A stretch of DNA of 39,434 bases from assembly GCA_028280105.1 (NCBI GenBank), contig JANQML010000080.1, positions 1 to 39,434 on the forward strand, in the 5' to 3' direction. The position numbers were made by a program, and so were the translations under genes. Positions 25,493 through 33,906 of this stretch are shown piece after piece. The notes under the pieces are model-generated. The model had not been told where the DNA came from and did not search any database. It was given only the letters and a program-made list of their open reading frames with translations. The stretch is from Desulfobacula sp. GTDB lineage: Bacteria > Desulfobacterota > Desulfobacteria > Desulfobacterales > Desulfobacteraceae. The first letter of the stretch is position 1. Each line of letters begins with the position of its first letter.

Positions 25493-27187
25493 TTATACTT
25501 TTTGCCGGCAGATCCGGATGTAATGGTCCGCATCTGCGCTGGATTTAAATTTTTCAAGATAGGGCAGGGCCCTGTTAAAGGCCCCCATGTTCATCAGGCA
25601 GACGCCCATGCAGATGTGAAGGTCTTTGTTTTCGCAAAAATAGGAAAGGCCGTTTGTCAACGTCCGGACGGCATCCTCAAACCGCCGGTTTTTCTGGTGC
25701 AACATGGCAAGCCCCAGAAACGCACGGGCATCCGGCGCGTATGCCAGGGCTTTTTCAAAGAGTTGAACCGCTGTCTCCTCGGCCCGGTCCACCTTCGGGT
25801 GTGCGGCATATTCCCCATGGGAAAAGGTCAGGGCAAGCCGGGACAGAAAATCGGCATGAAAGGGATAAAGGTCTTTATCGTTGACCAGTGAAACGGCTGC
25901 GGCATATTGATGGATATGGGTGTAGAATGCCTCTCTCAGCCGGTTCCCAAAAGTTTTAACCCGGTTAAAGTCGAGCCGGTCGTCCAGTTCAAACCACGGC
26001 AGGTCTTCAATGGGCTGATGCCACAAATCATCTGAAACGATCCTTTTTCTTCTGGCCCGGTTATACAGATAGGTCCCCGGGAAGATGACCAGCATATAAA
26101 ATATCGCACTCAACGGCCGGATACGGTGCATCAGCTCAATACTCTCTTCGATGGTGGCGTCGGTTTCACCGGGTGAGCCGTAAATAAAGTAGGCGCGGGG
26201 CAGGATACCGTAAAAGGCGGTTTGCTCAAATGCCCGGATAATCGTTTGCCGGTCAATGGGTTTGCCCAGGGTTTTTCTGATGGTTTCAGACCCGGATTCA
26301 ACCCCGTAGCTGATTTGGATACAGCCGGCTTTTCGCATGGCTGCCAACATCTCTGCATCGATATAATCCACCCGGGAGATCGCGTTCCAGGTGAATGTCA
26401 GATCCGCTTCAAGGATCTGACGGCAAAAGGCAAGCACCCGGTCTTTATCCATGGTAAAGGTATCGTCGGACAGGTAAAAATGGGTGATGCCTTTTTCCAT
26501 AAGGGTCTTGATTTCCCGGATCATCCACTCCGGCGAATGGAACCGGACGGTCCGGTCCGTCCAAAATCCGGGTGAACCGCAGAATGTACATTTTCCGGGG
26601 CATCCCCGGGACATGGACAGGTGATTAAATACAAAATAGGCAGACGGGTGGGGCAGGAAATCCAGGTCTGTTATGGCTGGCCGGGGGGCGGTATGAACAA
26701 GTTGACCGGTCTTTCTGAACGCGATTCCCCGGATGGTTTCAAAACCGTTATCCTTTTTGTCCCTCAGTGCTGTGGCCAGTTCCAGAACCGTCTTTTCCCC
26801 TTCTCCCTTGATAATAAAATCAAGGGCCGGACAGGCGGCAAAGAGGTGGTCTGCCAGGAAAGTAGGGGCAGGGCCGCCAAAGACAACCCGGCTGTCGGGT
26901 AATCTTCGCTTGAGACGGGTGGCACACTCAATAGCATTCATCCGGCTGGGGTTGGTCACGGAAAATCCTGTCAGGTCGGGTTTGAATTGCGATACGGCCT
27001 GGTTAAAGGTCTTAACAGGGTCGTTCCGGTCATCGGCCAGATTGAGAATTTGGACGATAAATCCGTTTTCAATTAATAGTGCGGCAATATAGTATAACCC
27101 GATGGGGACCACCCGGGCGTCATCATCGGTAATCCGTTTGTCACGGCAGGCCGGATTGACCAATAATATGTTAAAGGGGGTTACCAT
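25493..27187 (-). CDS. B12-binding radical SAM protein with C-terminal TPR repeats
   Basis: A 564-residue protein. Residues 5-140 form a cobalamin-binding Rossmann domain of the BchE-type. Residues 185-390 form the radical SAM core, with the [4Fe-4S] cysteines C196, C200 and C203 (CPGKCTFC). From about 430 the tail is TPR-like (KALAYAPDARAFLGLAML...). The domain order is typical of class B methylases and other cobalamin radical SAM enzymes. The substrate cannot be inferred. It overlaps the nitroreductase by seven bases and precedes the DUF6178 gene by 12. Confidence 0.9.
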   Translation of the reverse strand: MVTPFNILLVNPACRDKRITDDDARVVPIGLYYIAALLIENGFIVQILNLADDRNDPVKTFNQAVSQFKPDLTGFSVTNPSRMNAIECATRLKRRLPDSRVVFGGPAPTFLADHLFAACPALDFIIKGEGEKTVLELATALRDKKDNGFETIRGIAFRKTGQLVHTAPRPAITDLDFLPHPSAYFVFNHLSMSRGCPGKCTFCGSPGFWTDRTVRFHSPEWMIREIKTLMEKGITHFYLSDDTFTMDKDRVLAFCRQILEADLTFTWNAISRVDYIDAEMLAAMRKAGCIQISYGVESGSETIRKTLGKPIDRQTIIRAFEQTAFYGILPRAYFIYGSPGETDATIEESIELMHRIRPLSAIFYMLVIFPGTYLYNRARRKRIVSDDLWHQPIEDLPWFELDDRLDFNRVKTFGNRLREAFYTHIHQYAAAVSLVNDKDLYPFHADFLSRLALTFSHGEYAAHPKVDRAEETAVQLFEKALAYAPDARAFLGLAMLHQKNRRFEDAVRTLTNGLSYFCENKDLHICMGVCLMNMGAFNRALPYLEKFKSSADADHYIRICRQKV

Positions 27188-27768
27188 GAACGGATGATAA
27201 TATCGGAAAGCTTTCGTTTCGGTACATGGTGGATCTCTTCTGCATCCCTGTAATACCTGATGTCGCCGTCCGGTTCGATCTCCTCCATCCGGGCCGTTTC
27301 AACGGGTTTTCCAACGGCAAGCACCAATTTGATTTCAAAATGGCCCTCTATATCGAGGACGTCTTTGAGCATCTTCATGTTGATGGCGCCAAAGATGCAG
27401 CCGGCAAGCCCCTTTGTCCGGGCTCCCAGCAGCATGGTCTGGGCGGCGATACCGTGATCGCACCAGAACCGTTTGGCAACGCGGGTATCTCCCAGGATGA
27501 CAATATACCCGGTTGGCCGCTCCTCTTTGACCGGACCCGGCCAGTCTGTGAGATAGGCTGCCCAGCCCAGGCAGGAAAAGATCGCTTCATTCTTAACATC
27601 GTCCGTGCAGATCATATATTTCAGCGGTTGCATATTGGCCGCAGAGGGGGTTTGTCTCGCCAGATCCACCAGATCCTTTAATGTGGACGGGTTTAATTTA
27701 TGGTTGTTGTCAAACCGTCTGCAGGACCGGTTGGCCTTGACCAGTTCGCTAAAATCGTCAAACGTCAT
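27181..27768 (-). CDS. Nitroreductase-family FMN protein
   Basis: A 195-residue flavoprotein of the nitroreductase fold. It has the N-terminal RSCRRFDNN (FMN phosphate binding), PSAANMQPLKY (about 41-51) and a C-terminal LVLAVGKPVE that places the second flavin contact. These enzymes reduce nitro compounds, quinones or flavins with NAD(P)H; the physiological substrate is unknown. It shares an ATGA overlap with rdgB and overlaps the radical SAM gene by seven bases, so all are co-transcribed. Confidence 0.9.
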   Translation of the reverse strand: MTFDDFSELVKANRSCRRFDNNHKLNPSTLKDLVDLARQTPSAANMQPLKYMICTDDVKNEAIFSCLGWAAYLTDWPGPVKEERPTGYIVILGDTRVAKRFWCDHGIAAQTMLLGARTKGLAGCIFGAINMKMLKDVLDIEGHFEIKLVLAVGKPVETARMEEIEPDGDIRYYRDAEEIHHVPKRKLSDIIIRSW

Positions 27769-28418
27769 TTGTCATCTCCTTTCTTGCATGTTACCCGTTG
27801 GAACCGGGGCATCTGGATGTCGATCCAGTCAATGATTTTGTCCATTTCCTCGGCCACCTGTTTTAAGGCCTTTCCCCGGTGGCTGACCTCTCCTTTTTCT
27901 GCAATGGTTAACTGGGCAAAGGTTTTGTTGAGTTCAGGATAATAAAAGAGCGGATCATATCCGAACCCGTTATCACCGACCGGTTCATTTGTGATAACGC
28001 CGCTGCACTCCCCTTCATAGGTCAGGGCCGCTCCTGTCGGGACGGCAATGGAGAGAACGCACTTAAACGAAGCCTTCCGGTTGGTCTCACCCTTTAATGC
28101 GTCCAGCATTTTTTCCACATTCTCCGCATCGGTTGCATTCTCACCTGCATACCGGGCCGAATAAACACCCGGGGCACCGCCCAGTGCGTCGACGCAGATC
28201 CCTGAATCATCGGCAATGGCGGGATATCCCAGGACTTTGGCCGTGAACGACGCTTTTTTGTATGCATTGGCGTCAAATGTATCTCCGTCTTCGATGACTT
28301 CAGGAATCGGACCAAAGTCGGACAGGTTTTTGATTTCAATCCAATGCCCTTTTAAAAGTTTCTGGATTTCCTTTTTTTTCCCTTTGTTTGTGGTTGCCAA
28401 CACGATGATCTGTTTCAC
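27765..28418 (-). CDS. rdgB: RdgB/HAM1 XTP/dITP diphosphatase
   Basis: A 217-residue pyrophosphatase that removes non-canonical purine nucleotides (XTP, ITP, dITP). Signature motifs are LATTNKGKKKEI near the N-terminus, ADDSGICVDALGGAPGVYSARYAG in the middle, and SHRGKAL near the end, with length normal to slightly long (about 200 in E. coli). The GTG start is chosen because GGAGG lies eight bases upstream. It is the first gene of a four-gene operon, with its own promoter at 28468-28496. Confidence 0.95.
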   Translation of the reverse strand: MKQIIVLATTNKGKKKEIQKLLKGHWIEIKNLSDFGPIPEVIEDGDTFDANAYKKASFTAKVLGYPAIADDSGICVDALGGAPGVYSARYAGENATDAENVEKMLDALKGETNRKASFKCVLSIAVPTGAALTYEGECSGVITNEPVGDNGFGYDPLFYYPELNKTFAQLTIAEKGEVSHRGKALKQVAEEMDKIIDWIDIQMPRFQRVTCKKGDDK

Positions 28419-28467
28419 GGGTTTCCTCCATGTCTCAAACGGTCATTATCTTCAATTTTTTGGGGAT

Positions 28468-28496
28468 AATATAAGGGTGGCCCATTGTTTTGTAAA
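28468..28496 (-). promoter_or_regulatory. Promoter of the rdgB operon
   Basis: On the minus strand TTTACA (28491-28496) and TATATT (28468-28473) are 17 bases apart, each one base from consensus. The rdgB start lies about 50 bases downstream. Confidence 0.6.
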
Positions 28497-28521
28497 CCAC
28501 CTTGCCGGATTAAATTATTTT

Positions 28522-28656
28522 ATGGAAATACGAAAACGGATCAGCTCATATCCATTAGGTCATATCCATCGGACTATGTGCATCGGGCCGGTTGAATTTT
28601 ATATCCGGAACGGGCTCTGGCAATTTACCATTGGGAGACATCCCGGCCGTCCTTGA
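28522..28656 (+). CDS. Possible 44-residue small protein
   Basis: A short frame from ATG at 28522 encodes a basic peptide with an IGPVEFYIRNGLWQF stretch and matches no family I know. It uses CGG/CCG codons like its neighbours and ends inside the terminator hairpin at 28640-28668. No ribosome site is visible, and a longer frame antisense to rdgB continues upstream. It may be a remnant or a chance frame. Confidence 0.25.
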   Translation: MEIRKRISSYPLGHIHRTMCIGPVEFYIRNGLWQFTIGRHPGRP

Positions 28657-28680
28657 TAAAGCCGGGATCTGCTTTAATTT
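28640..28680 (+). terminator. Hairpin with downstream T-rich tract
   Basis: An 8-bp perfect stem (28640-28647 with 28661-28668) is followed by CTGCTTTAATTTTTG. The T tract starts a few bases after the stem, so termination may be partial. It suggests a transcript on the plus strand in this gap. Confidence 0.45.
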
Positions 28681-28722
28681 TTGTATATCACCGTATTTGA
28701 ATGAAGGATAGGGAAAGAAGTC

Positions 28723-28908
28723 ATGGGGTTTGTCAAAGTAAAAGGATTGAAAGGAACCGTCTATGTCCCGGATCAGCAGGCGGATTGCTGTAAAAAATAT
28801 CCGTGCAGGGATTGTTTTTCCTGTGAACGGTGCTCTGATGACCGCTGCCGGGTCTGCCGGGAATCCGGGGGAGACAAGATTACGAAAAACGGAGTGCCGG
28901 ATGGTTGA
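28723..28908 (+). CDS. Small cysteine-rich, probably metal-binding protein
   Basis: A 61-residue protein with eight cysteines (C22, C23, C28, C31, C34, C37, C42, C45) in CXXC-like spacing, after an N-terminal VKVKGLKGTVYVP. This pattern suggests zinc or Fe-S binding. I recall similar short proteins in Desulfobacterota but know no function. GGGAAAG precedes the ATG. It has no close partner; the dehydrogenase gene begins 186 bases later. Confidence 0.65.
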   Translation: MGFVKVKGLKGTVYVPDQQADCCKKYPCRDCFSCERCSDDRCRVCRESGGDKITKNGVPDG

Positions 28909-29094
28909 TCATTGCCAGGCCATTGAATCTATCCTCCGGATCTTTAACCCAGCCTTTTACTACAACGGTTAAGCTGACAAGGTGTTTGCGGTGTTGTTTT
29001 CTCTAGTATTTTATCATTAATTTGTTTGAGCCTTTATGATATAAGATCGGATGTTGTTTGTTTTTAAATCAATTTTCAGGAGCTTAAGGGAATT

Positions 29095-30117
29095 TTGGAC
29101 CCAAAAATCAATATAGCTGTGAACGGATACGGACGGATCGGGCGCTGCATTGTCCGGGCCATCTATGAATCGGATTTTTTTTCGAACCGGATCCGGCTCA
29201 AGGCTGTCAATGAAATCGCAGATGAAAAGACCATATTTCATCTGACCCGGTATGATTCAACCCATGGCCGGTTTCCCTTTCCCGTGGGCCGAGAGAAGTC
29301 GGAGCTGATTATCAAAGATGACAGGATCCGGATTTTTCGGGAAAAAAATATTGTCAACCTTCCCTGGAAAGACCTGGAGATTGATGCGGTACTGGACTGC
29401 ACCGGCCTGTTCAATGACCGTGAATCGGCTGAACTCCACCTGATTTCCGGTGCTAAAAAAGTGATACTCTCGCAACCGGCCGTGGATCAGATGGATGCCA
29501 CAATCGTGTTCGGGGTCAACCATAGCCAACTCAAATCCGACGACACGATCATTTCCAATGCCTCCTGCACCACCAACTGTGTGATTCCCATTCTCCACGT
29601 GCTGGACCAGGCATTGGGAATTGAAAGCGGCAGTATCACCACCATTCATTCGGCCATGCACGATCAGCCGGTAATCGATGCCTATAATCCGGATTTGAGA
29701 AAGACACGGTCCGCCCTCCAATCGATCATTCCTGTGAATACGGCACTGGAGATCGGCATATCAAAGATTCTGCCGGCCATGGCAGGGAAATTTGAAACCC
29801 TTGCCATACGCGTGCCTACCACCAATGTCTCCATCATGGATATTGCACTGCTGGTCCGGACCGATACCACGGCCCGGTCGGTCAACGAGGTATTGACCCG
29901 GGCGTCGAAAAACAGCCTTGAGGGTATCCTCGGTGTGAATGACGAGCTTCTGGTCTCATGTGATTTTAACCATGATCCCCGGTCGGCGATCATTGATGTC
30001 GCCCAGACCCGGGTGAGTAAAAACCGGCTGGTCAAGGTCCAGGCCTGGTTTGACAATGAATGGGGATATTCAAACCGGATGTTGGACACAACCATAGCCG
30101 CGTTTAACGCGGGTTAG
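29095..30117 (+). CDS. epd: Erythrose-4-phosphate/glyceraldehyde-3-phosphate dehydrogenase, Epd-like
   Basis: A 340-residue dehydrogenase of the GAPDH superfamily. It has the NAD-binding NGYGRIGR at 10-17, catalytic C158 in SNASCTTNC and H185. The stretch TTIHSAMHDQPVIDAYNPDLR, with SQ-like AL-SIIPVNT and a late DFNHDPRSAI, is the Epd (GapB) pattern and not that of glycolytic GAPDH, where HAYTNDQ is usual. E40 after VN (Asn-Glu) also fits Epd. Epd oxidises erythrose 4-phosphate to erythronate 4-phosphate on the pyridoxal phosphate path, but some GapB enzymes act on GAP. The TTG start has AAGG upstream. It stands alone. Confidence 0.9.
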   Translation: MDPKINIAVNGYGRIGRCIVRAIYESDFFSNRIRLKAVNEIADEKTIFHLTRYDSTHGRFPFPVGREKSELIIKDDRIRIFREKNIVNLPWKDLEIDAVLDCTGLFNDRESAELHLISGAKKVILSQPAVDQMDATIVFGVNHSQLKSDDTIISNASCTTNCVIPILHVLDQALGIESGSITTIHSAMHDQPVIDAYNPDLRKTRSALQSIIPVNTALEIGISKILPAMAGKFETLAIRVPTTNVSIMDIALLVRTDTTARSVNEVLTRASKNSLEGILGVNDELLVSCDFNHDPRSAIIDVAQTRVSKNRLVKVQAWFDNEWGYSNRMLDTTIAAFNAG

Positions 30118-30281
30118 CGGTTACTCCGGTAACTCCGGGTGAGGCGTGTCCCGCAGCTGTTTCTGCATTTGCCCTGAACGTTTTCAAACGATTCTCCTTG
30201 TATCGAGCCTGTCTGTCCACACGGTCAGACAAAGTTTCCAATCGACTTTTTAAGAACTGAAAAATAAACACTTGACCGCTC

Positions 30282-30295
30282 AATACAAGTGTATT
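30282..30295. promoter_or_regulatory. TetR operator candidate 1
   Basis: A perfect 14-base palindrome, AATACA-AG-TGTATT, upstream of the tetR start. A possible TTGACC -35 lies at 30272-30277, so binding here would block transcription. Confidence 0.55.
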
Positions 30296-30307
30296 AAACA
30301 ATTGATT

Positions 30308-30321
30308 AATACGATTGTATT
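30308..30321. promoter_or_regulatory. TetR operator candidate 2
   Basis: A second copy, AATACG-AT-TGTATT, with one mismatch in the palindrome, centred 26 bases after the first. The pair fits autorepression by the TetR protein encoded 22 bases downstream. Confidence 0.5.
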
Positions 30322-30343
30322 GGTTGGGGCCAACGGAGATAAC

Positions 30344-30988
30344 ATGGAATCCACACAAACAGAGAGCACGCGAAAAAAGCTGCTTGCAGCAGCTATCAAG
30401 GTGTTTGCCCAAAAAGGCTACAGAGACGCCACGGTCAGAGAGATATGCAGGGTGGCAGGGTCGGCAAACATCAACAGCATCAACTACTATTTTGGATCCA
30501 AGGAATTACTATACAGAGAGATCCTGGAACGGATTTTTGCTGAATATGACACCTATGACGCAAAAGAGACCGCCCAGGACCGCCCGGAAGACCGGTTAAA
30601 GGCCTTTATCACTAATTTTTGTGCCATGTTGTACAAGGAAGATGCCGCTGCCTCGGATATCACAGCTATTTTTGTGTCTGAAATGGCCCATCCGTCCCCT
30701 TTTATCGAGGAACTGGTGGACAGATACAACCGCCCGAGAATGGAGCGGCATTTAAACATGTTCCGCGAGTTGCTCGGAGATTCGGCAACGGCTGATATGG
30801 CCCGGGATTGCCTGGTTTCCGTATCCGGGCAGTTGTTATACTACAGTTTTGCCTGGCCGGTTTTTTCCCGCCTTTTTCCGGCGTATTCTGCTGGAAAAGC
30901 CTATAAAGAGTGGGCCGAGCATGTGTACCAATTTTCAATGGGAGGGATTGCGGCGATAAAACAGAACCGAACAACCAAAGGAGAATGA
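30344..30988 (+). CDS. TetR-family transcriptional regulator
   Basis: A 214-residue repressor. The N-terminal TetR DNA-binding domain (about 9-60) has a helix-turn-helix ATVREICRVAGSANINSINYYFGSKELLYREI, and the C-terminal part is an all-helical ligand domain resembling the CecR/YbiH type (DUF1956-like). The start at 30344 has GGAG upstream; a longer frame reaches a TTG at 30272 inside the promoter. It precedes the sulfotransferase gene by two bases, so the two are one operon. It is probably autoregulated through the tandem palindromes. Confidence 0.9.
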   Translation: MESTQTESTRKKLLAAAIKVFAQKGYRDATVREICRVAGSANINSINYYFGSKELLYREILERIFAEYDTYDAKETAQDRPEDRLKAFITNFCAMLYKEDAAASDITAIFVSEMAHPSPFIEELVDRYNRPRMERHLNMFRELLGDSATADMARDCLVSVSGQLLYYSFAWPVFSRLFPAYSAGKAYKEWAEHVYQFSMGGIAAIKQNRTTKGE

Positions 30989-30990
30989 GA

Positions 30991-32145
30991 ATGACGATTC
31001 AATTATCATCAGAACCGCTGGTTGAGCAGGCCGTTCAAACGGCTCAAACAGACGACTTCGGCGGCTGGACATTCAAGCCGGGTCTGGATGCCTTAATCGA
31101 TTCTTTAAACCATGATCTGGATTTATCCGAAGGCACTGCCGGGTATTTCCAAGCCGTCATCACCCAGGTGCTGATCAACCGGCTTGAGGTGACCCGGCTC
31201 ATAACAGAACATCCCGAAATTTTAGACGAAGAGATCAGACGCCCGCTGGTTATTCTCGGGCTTCCGCGGTCCGGTACCACCCTTGTTCACACCCTGCTGG
31301 CACTGGATCCGACTACAAGGTATCTTCGAAACTATGAATCCTGTCTGGCCATCTGCCCGCTGCCGGACTTGATCCCCACATGTGCCGATCCCCGGATCCA
31401 GGCATACCATGATACCATGGAGGGGTTTTTTGATGCCGCACCACAGCTTCGCGGCATTAACGGGCTCAACTTCATGGCCCACGGAACCGCAGAATGCCAG
31501 AACCTGACTGCTCACGAGTTTGTTCATATCGGCTGGAGTGTGGGTTCCAGCCTTTTTTCCTACGGGGATTGGGTGGCCGGATGCCGTATGAAAAGTGCCT
31601 ATGAGATGCACAAACGCTTGCTCCAGGTGCTCCAGTGGAAAAGACCCAATGAAAGATGGGTCTTAAAAGCCCCCATGCACCTGTTCGGCCTGGATCAGCT
31701 GCTTAAAACCTACCCGGATGCCGAGGTTATCTTTACCCATAGAGATCCGGTAAAAGCCATGGTCTCCGGGGTCAGCCTGGTTTACCACTGGACAGAATTT
31801 TCCACGCAGCAGGCCAATCTGCCGGCCATTGCCCAGTGGTATCCCCGATTGTTTGCCAAGGGGCTTGAGCGGGCCTTAACCGTTCGGCAGGATTTTCCGG
31901 CAAAGCAATTTTTTGACATCTTTCATGACCGCCTGTCATCTGATCCGGTAGAAGTGGTCCGGGAGGTGTACAAGCACTTTAATATTCATTTCAGTCCGGT
32001 CTTTGAAAAAAGATGCCGGATCTGGCTGACAGACAATCCCCGATCTAAATTCGGCAGCCACACCTATACGGCACAAACCCTTGGGTTGAACCCGGAAACG
32101 GAACAGAACCGGTTTTCATTTTACCGTGAGAAATTTGATGTTTGA
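30991..32145 (+). CDS. Sulfotransferase-family protein
   Basis: A 384-residue protein of the Sulfotransfer_3 type, which uses PAPS. The 5'-phosphosulfate-binding loop is GLPRSGTTLVH (90-100), and the 3'-phosphate region VIFTHRDPVKAMVSG is present near 242-256. No signal peptide is seen. The acceptor could be a sterol, lipid or xenobiotic; it cannot be inferred. The ATG at 30991 has AGGAG eight bases before it and is preferred to the ATG at 30985, which would leave only two bases. A weak 5-bp hairpin follows the stop. Confidence 0.9.
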   Translation: MTIQLSSEPLVEQAVQTAQTDDFGGWTFKPGLDALIDSLNHDLDLSEGTAGYFQAVITQVLINRLEVTRLITEHPEILDEEIRRPLVILGLPRSGTTLVHTLLALDPTTRYLRNYESCLAICPLPDLIPTCADPRIQAYHDTMEGFFDAAPQLRGINGLNFMAHGTAECQNLTAHEFVHIGWSVGSSLFSYGDWVAGCRMKSAYEMHKRLLQVLQWKRPNERWVLKAPMHLFGLDQLLKTYPDAEVIFTHRDPVKAMVSGVSLVYHWTEFSTQQANLPAIAQWYPRLFAKGLERALTVRQDFPAKQFFDIFHDRLSSDPVEVVREVYKHFNIHFSPVFEKRCRIWLTDNPRSKFGSHTYTAQTLGLNPETEQNRFSFYREKFDV

Positions 32146-32213
32146 ACCCGATGTCCGGGTGAATTTACAATCATGATGGATCAAAAAGAGCCGTCGCCGG
32201 CAAGGAGGCAACC

Positions 32214-33386
32214 ATGTACACAATCGGTGAGACGATAGGGATAATCGGCGCAATATTTTGTTTGATTCTTTTACCTGTTTTTGTCGCTCAATCCGCATCT
32301 GCGGAAAGACTGAAGATCATCCCACTGAAAGGCACCTATTTTGAGATCGGGAGAAGCTGGGGCAAGGCATTAAAAACGGATTTAAAGCGGAGTATTGACC
32401 AGGAGCTCGGCGGGATTGCCCGGTTTGTCTCAAAGGATAAAAAAGAGCTGACCGCCATGTCCAATAAATTGATTCCCGTTGCAAACCGATATGATCCGGA
32501 ATTCATGCAGGTACTCAAGGGGATGGCAGATGGGTCCGGCCTGTTTTTTGAGGATCTGTTCGCCCTGAGATCCCTTCTGGAGTTGATGTTTTACTGCAAT
32601 AAGCTGCCGGCCATGTGTACCTCGTTTGCCGTTACCGCAGATGCAACCGAAGACGGAAGTACCATTATCGGGCAGAATATCGACTGGCAACCGGGAAACG
32701 GCATGTCGCTGTTGAGAATCACCTGGCCCAACGGTGTGGAACAATTGAGCCTGTCCTTGGGAGGGATATGGGAGTATCCGTTGTCCAGTCACCCGTCCTC
32801 GCCACCCTTTGGGCTGGCATCCAACCTGGCCGTATCCATGACGGAAACCCAGAATCTGGAACAAGTCCCGATTTCCATCGTCATGAGCCGGGCTTCCCGT
32901 CAAAAAAGGCTTGAGCGAGCGTTGTCCGTGTTTGTCAACAGCCAGCAGAATATCGCCGGGTTTATACTGGCCAATGCAGAGCAGGAGATAGTCGGTATTG
33001 AACTGGCCGCCAATACCTACGAGGTTTTGTTCCCGGAAAAAGATGTCATGGTCCGGGCCAACCACTACCTGACCCCCCGGTTCAAAGACATGGATTTTTT
33101 TTCACGGTACTGGCCGGATTCCTATTTAAGAAATAACCGGCTGAAAAGATTGATCGAAAAGGACTGGGGCAAAATCACTCCGCAGTTGATGATGAAAAAA
33201 TTATCCGATCACAATAACTATCCCAAATCGCTTTGCACCCATGTCGATTCCGAATCCGTATTTGCACCTTCCCAGACTCTGGCATCCGTTATCATGGTAC
33301 CTGAGAAAAAAATCATGTATATTGCAAACGGCAATCCGTGCGAAACACCCTATTTGGAGTACCGGTTTGATTCGCACCTTCAATGA
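32214..33386 (+). CDS. Exported C45/acyl-transferase-type Ntn hydrolase
   Basis: A 390-residue protein with a signal peptide (about 1-30, cleavage after ASA). It resembles the AAT family (peptidase C45, acyl-CoA:6-aminopenicillanic acid acyltransferase): C135 in the MCTSFAV motif is the expected autocatalytic nucleophile, and IIGQNIDW (about 151-158) follows as in the family. These enzymes hydrolyse or transfer acyl groups at amide bonds. An exported form suggests a role on extracellular or periplasmic amides. AAGGAGG precedes the ATG. It is 68 bases after the sulfotransferase gene. Confidence 0.85.
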   Translation: MYTIGETIGIIGAIFCLILLPVFVAQSASAERLKIIPLKGTYFEIGRSWGKALKTDLKRSIDQELGGIARFVSKDKKELTAMSNKLIPVANRYDPEFMQVLKGMADGSGLFFEDLFALRSLLELMFYCNKLPAMCTSFAVTADATEDGSTIIGQNIDWQPGNGMSLLRITWPNGVEQLSLSLGGIWEYPLSSHPSSPPFGLASNLAVSMTETQNLEQVPISIVMSRASRQKRLERALSVFVNSQQNIAGFILANAEQEIVGIELAANTYEVLFPEKDVMVRANHYLTPRFKDMDFFSRYWPDSYLRNNRLKRLIEKDWGKITPQLMMKKLSDHNNYPKSLCTHVDSESVFAPSQTLASVIMVPEKKIMYIANGNPCETPYLEYRFDSHLQ

Positions 33387-33422
33387 CGCCGTTATTGGAA
33401 TCCGTTAGGAGGATATAAAACA

Positions 33423-33854
33423 GTGGCTGACCAACAATTTGAAATTGTCGAATTTGATAATTTAACGCATCGAAGCCAGGTGATTGAACTGTGGCAGACC
33501 GTGTTCGGGTATGAAGCAGACCATAATTCACCTGAAACCGCAATTGATAAAAAGATAGAGATGAAAGACCATCTGTTTTTTGTGGCACAGCAGGATGGAT
33601 CGATTTTAGGCACGGCCATGGCAGGCTATGACGGCCACCGGGGGTGGATCTATTCCATTGCCGTACAACCGGCTCATCGAAAAAACGGGATCGGTTCAAA
33701 ACTGCTGGTTCATGTTGAAACGAAATTGATCGATCTGGGGTGTTTAAAGGTCAACCTTCAAATTTTAGAAGACAACTCATCTGTCCGTCGGTTTTATGAA
33801 GCCAATGGATTTTTTGTTGAAAAACGGGTGAGCATGGGAAAAAAATTATATTAA
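33423..33854 (+). CDS. GNAT-family acetyltransferase
   Basis: A 143-residue acetyltransferase with the acetyl-CoA loop VQPAHRKNGIGSKLLVHVE (Q/R-x-x-G-x-G/A at about 80-88) and the late FYEANGF. It is the YpeA/RimI-like kind, and its substrate is unknown. The GTG start follows GGAGG by nine bases. It follows the C45 gene by 36 bases and precedes polB by 52. Confidence 0.88.
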   Translation: MADQQFEIVEFDNLTHRSQVIELWQTVFGYEADHNSPETAIDKKIEMKDHLFFVAQQDGSILGTAMAGYDGHRGWIYSIAVQPAHRKNGIGSKLLVHVETKLIDLGCLKVNLQILEDNSSVRRFYEANGFFVEKRVSMGKKLY

Positions 33855-33906
33855 AAATCTGCTGCAAGGCCGGGGATAAAGATGAGATCCGGATTCGGCT
33901 GCTGAT

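Larger units (their letters stand above)
28419..28722. other. Intergenic region with rdgB promoter, small ORF and terminator
   Basis: This 304-base gap holds the minus-strand rdgB promoter, a doubtful 44-codon plus-strand frame and a plus-strand hairpin terminator, listed separately. No other gene is visible. Confidence 0.6.
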
